The notes under the pieces were generated by a model that had not been told where the DNA came from, searched no databases, and was given only the letters and a program-made list of their open reading frames with translations. Shown in pieces: positions 60,165 to 64,000 of a stretch of 64,000 nucleotides of DNA. The position numbers and the translations under genes are program-made. Position 1 is the stretch's first letter; each line of letters starts with the position of its first letter. Source of the DNA: Typha latifolia (Eukaryota > Streptophyta > Magnoliopsida > Poales > Typhaceae); the NCBI GenBank assembly GCA_019914945.1, contig CM034106.1, forward strand, positions 5,084,001 to 5,148,000. The letters are read 5' to 3'.

Positions 60165-61220
60165 CTAGCTACTGCCTCTTCTATGCACCAAGTCATCATA
60201 GGCAATCTCAACAGCTAGCTTTGTCCCGATTTTCATAATATCTCGCTGGTGAAAATCACACTATGAACGTTGTTGTATGCAATCTTCATATTATAAGACA
60301 AATACGCTACAATCTTGCCTATTAATGTAAGATGATATTATTAATTAATTCATAGTAAGGAATAATAAGAACTTCGAATAAAAAGGAAAACAAATAAAAA
60401 CGCATACACTCTTCGTTGTTGTGGGACATTTTCAGTAGAAATCATATTCCAATTGCTTTTTTCATCAATTTCACATCGATTATATATCTCTTTGTACTAA
60501 TTAGAAAGATAATTCTTTCTAATATGTGCCTGTGCAGATAAATATGTCATAAATAATTTAATATACTCAGGTTACATTGTAGGTTACTATGTTGTTGGCC
60601 TCTTTTGTGTACTTATCACCGGGTAGAGAAGTATAATAAACCATTTTTGCTTCTCTCAAATCAACAAGGAGAAAGGAGAAGGTACCAATGCATATCTGTG
60701 TGTAGTGGAAAGAACTAATAATCCTTCTCATCAAGACTTTGATCTTCATTAATTGGCTGCATAAAAGTTGCAAGCACTTTAAAATTTTTGCCCTTTGCTA
60801 CCCTCTACAAAAAATAATATTTATTGTAAATAAACTAGAAATAGTAAATATAATTATTTACCATGAAAATAACTTACATATACTTTAGTACTCAAATAAA
60901 CAAAGGGCATATGTAGCCGAATATGCTAACCACCTATTGTATAGCATTTGTTAACGAACACATATGACATCTCTTCCAATCATATGGTGAGTGAGAAGAC
61001 TAACTAACTATCCTCTATTGACAGTAGTATAATCATTGCACCATATGATCGCCGCACTGCAAGAAAAAATATTAATAAGATTTAAAAAACGTTAAAGGAG
61101 TATAGTGTACCAAAATGTGAATAAGATTTATGAGTGATGCACTCATCTTGTATCTCTAGCATCCTTCGAATGTTGTTGTACTCATCGTTAGTGACAAACT
61201 TTCTCTAAGAGTATCTTGAA
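60165..61220 (-). pseudogene. Ulp1/SENP (C48) cysteine protease remnant of the MULE
   Basis: On the minus strand, 61200-61120 gives VTNDEYNNIRRMLEIQDE. 60773-60567 gives TFSFLLVDLREAKMVYYTSL, the strand around the catalytic His-Trp and Asp of Ulp1 proteases; the usual HW is replaced, while the D in VDL is kept. 60325-60165 gives RQDCSVFVL (the Q...DC block with the catalytic Cys, Gly after it changed to Ser), a stop, then QRDIMKIGTKLAVEIAYDD and a stop at 60165. Several stops break the frame, so it is dead. Ulp1-like proteases cut SUMO. In plants this domain is carried by Kaonashi-type MULEs. Confidence 0.75.
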
Positions 61221-61223
61221 ACC

Positions 61224-62900
61224 TTAGTCACTTGTTTGAAGGGACATTTCAGTAGAGCTTACTAAAATTAATCCCAAATTTGTTTCTTTTTCCAAACTTT
61301 TTTTCTTCTCCAATTTTTTTTCCATTTTAGAAAGATCCCATATTTGCTCGTCTTTTTTACTTCTAATTCTCTTGTACTTGGCTATTACTGTATTCTCTAA
61401 TTGCCTTGCTCTAAATTCATATGGACTTCGATGCAAAGTAATAGTATCTATTTGCACTATTGGATCAAAGAATTTCAAATGTTTGATAATGCCATTTTTT
61501 CAGCTAATAAGTCATCTACCACATTACCAACTGATAAGTTAGCCACTACCAGCAACATTAGATACAACATGAGAAGCTTCTGCATGCTTTTCGGTGGTTG
61601 ATTTACAAAATTTCACTGGTTCTTTTTCTAGTATTACAACTAGTGAAGTTTGTGTGTCTTGTTTGTAGTTTTTAGTTGTTGAGTAAGGTATTGACAAAGT
61701 ATCTATTTTATCTTTTAGCATCTTTATAGTAACCTCAATATAAATCACATGTCATGTCAATTCAACTTGCCCAGCTATAAGTTCGTTCACATCAAATCAA
61801 TAGTTGGATATAATTATTTGAAGATTGCCCCACCTTTTTTGATTTATCCTACATTCCAAAATGAATAAAATATTTGTTAGCATATAATAAGAATTGCATA
61901 TAACTAAAAACACACTTGTTATATACCATTCCTTTTTTCACACTCATCTTCTTTTGCTCATTCTCTTCACCCCCTTTCAAAGTTACCTCTTCACCTTCCA
62001 TGTCTCCTGACCACCATTCGGAATAATCACTACACACTAGTTTCTCCATTTCATTCGATGCACCATACTCATCCATAAGTAAATGCATCTCTTCTTGTGC
62101 ATCATGCTCATCCACAAGTAAATGCATCTCTTCAATGTCTTCTTAACCTACGGGAAAGAATTTTGAAAAAGAAATTAAGATTAGAAAAGGTTGAAAATAT
62201 CTATATAAAATTGAGAAAGATAAATATTAAACATTACCAAGCTTGGTCTTATTCTCTCTAAGTTCTTCTTTATTGTGGATCAATATAACATCTAATTTTT
62301 TACCCACTTGAACAATCGAGAAAACATGTTTAAGTTTAACGGTTTCACAAAGTCAACATGCTCATAAAGCCAACAAGTGAGCAAAACGATTGAACCATTT
62401 AAATATCATACTTTTCCTTCCCTTTTCCTTTTTCATCTCTTTTACTCTCTTATGTGTCTCAATTATAGACCATATTAAGAAGTCATGAACAGCAGATATC
62501 CATGAATACTTAGAAAGGCCTTCAATATCTTGTAAATAATATGTAAGGCCTAGTGGCCATGTGTAGTTACTTCTTTGGAAAAGTATGCTATTGAATATGA
62601 AAAGCATTAAAAAGTGAACAAAATTTTCGATATCACTCTCCACATTCTAGGTGATAGCTTCTCCAACACCCTAAGAATGACAAAATGATCTAATTTCTGA
62701 TTATCTTCATCCAAATACTTCATAACAAATTTAGGAAAATAGTTCAATTTCATTGTAAGCTATCTTAGTAGAAAGACTAATAATCAGCATACCAATCATA
62801 ACCGCTACATCCTCCTTTATTAGTGGTAGAACGAGATGCCCAATCTTGAAAGGCTCTTGTGTAGCCAACAAGAGACTAACTCTTGCACCAACAACATGTT
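61224..62900 (-). pseudogene. Upstream part of the MULE Ulp1-type protein
   Basis: Separate minus-strand frames 62643-62362 (HFLMLFIFNSILFQ, then YTWPLGLTYYLQDIEGLSKY, SWISAVHDFLIWSII and RVKEMKKEKG), 62127-61849 (two copies of an MHLL(V/M)DE(H/Y) acidic unit) and 61478-61224 line up before the protease. The first matches the region that commonly precedes Ulp1 domains in plant transposon-borne proteins, where a leucine-rich segment and VYDFL precede a Lys-rich stretch. Intron-like gaps between the frames suggest a spliced gene that has decayed. Confidence 0.55.
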
Positions 62901-64000
62901 GACATCAACATGAGAAAATTTTACCAATCTTACAAAGGGCGTATGCATCAGGATATTATTATGTGACTCCCTCACAAATTTTTGTATAGCTTCTATGATG
63001 ATACGAGTGTATCATCTAGAGTATAAATGTATCGTGTATTCATTTTACTCATCTTCTAATTTTTTTCTTCTTACTCACATTTGCCAAAATTTTTAGACTT
63101 TAATGTTGCTCAGGATTTTGTATTGCTCGCTTAGATTTTCTAGGGACTGTATTACTTTTAGGGTTATCTACAAAAGGTGCACATTCATATTAGTCAAGGT
63201 GTGCATTATATTGTAGAAATGTATGCATCTAGTGTACAACATATATGCAGTTAGAACAAAATATATTATATAATTAATAACTAAATAAGTCATTGCCATT
63301 ACAGGTAGAACATAGCTTGTAGAACAAATTACAAACTTATGAAGTAAGTCTAAGAGAATTGTTCTAAAAATAGAAAACACTTTTAAATGAATTTCAACCC
63401 AAAATAATGGACATTAGTAAAATTAGAAGAGATTGTCTTAAAGGAAGATAAAATATCACTAGTCAATTAAAAAATAGAGATATTTCGCCTGATAAGAGAT
63501 CCAGTCATTTTTGAAATTAATTCATGTACAAAATGATTTCTAAGTGACCATGAATTGCATCTACTGTAGGAGCTTTTCCTTTTGTAATGTATATTTTTAA
63601 CTAGATTTCTAAAATCTGATAATTTGGACAAAATAATATTTTGGTTAAATTTCATATGAAACTTGAGCTACAACTATACCAACTTAGAAGGAAATGTTGA
63701 AATCATGGTACTTTCGAGTTCCTAACCAGTATTTGTGGATTGAAGAAGCTTTCAGTCTTTATTAAATATTTTTATTGCTTCTAAGACTCCAAATTTTAGC
63801 TTTAGTTTAGTCTGAAATTGACATGTATAACTCAGAGAGAACTTTCTAAATTCAAGTATGAGAGAAACTAATAAAGATGCACAACTGATTACTTTATATA
63901 GTTGCAGAATTATTGATATTAAATAACAATTTACTAAAATGATCAAAATTAAAATAAGAGAAAATAAATAAGGAAGAACAAACAATGATAAACAAAATAA
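62901..64000. other. Window end, AT-rich, still likely inside the MULE
   Basis: GTGCACATTCATATTAG and ATGTATGCATCTAGTGTAC (about 63175-63240) echo the vocabulary of the tandem arrays. I find no MULE right terminus and no gene. Small minus-strand frames (63168-63380, 63467-63655, 63752-63985) have no recognisable motif. Confidence 0.4.

Overview
This is nuclear DNA from a flowering plant. The evidence is spliced genes with GT-AG introns, very AT-rich introns and spacers, and dense LTR retrotransposons, hAT and Mutator-like elements. The Trithorax-type gene reads somewhat monocot-like, but I cannot name the species. I see no prokaryotic, organellar or viral gene system, and no rRNA or tRNA gene.

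The one clearly intact gene is an ATX1/ATX2-type Trithorax H3K4 methyltransferase on the + strand. I rebuilt it from 24 exons between 9954 and 46769. The coding sequence totals 3141 nt (1046 codons plus stop), all 23 introns are GT-AG, and the domains follow the ATX1/2 order: PWWP, FYRN, FYRC, PHD, extended PHD, SET, post-SET. Its 36.8-kb span comes mostly from five introns (6, 10, 19, 21 and 22), four of which carry recognisable transposons. A second, much smaller gene or gene remnant (52542-53096, +) encodes a short protein with one predicted membrane helix.

1-8.3 kb is a stack of nested LTRs. A decayed chromovirus (Ty3/Gypsy) tail and its LTR lie on +, followed by several copies of the same LTR family on -. 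These LTRs are full of the palindrome GCGTTCGAACGC. A 3-kb solo LTR of another family, with a clean CATAG target duplication, sits inside one of them. 8.3-9.95 kb is spacer with a 33-bp minisatellite, a MITE-like element and the ATX promoter/5'UTR, which carries two telo-boxes.

10-46.8 kb is the ATX gene. Introns 6 and 10 hold two related hAT elements with DUF659 transposase remnants. Introns 19 and 22 hold MITEs with the same termini as the intron-10 hAT. Intron 22 also holds an internally deleted hAT of another family in which a BED finger runs straight into the dimerisation domain. 47.3-52.0 kb is a broken Gypsy element of the palindrome-LTR family, arranged LTR-PBS-gag-PR-partial RT-LTR-PBS-partial gag. 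53.4 kb to the window end looks like one large decayed Mutator-like element: a MuDR-type transposase on +, three blocks of tandem repeats, and a Ulp1/SENP (C48) protease remnant on -. Its right end is not in the window.

Nothing here is convincingly a new molecular system. The notable points are the transposon nesting, the palindrome-rich LTR family, the MULE with a protease, and an intact chromatin gene that has absorbed all these insertions.
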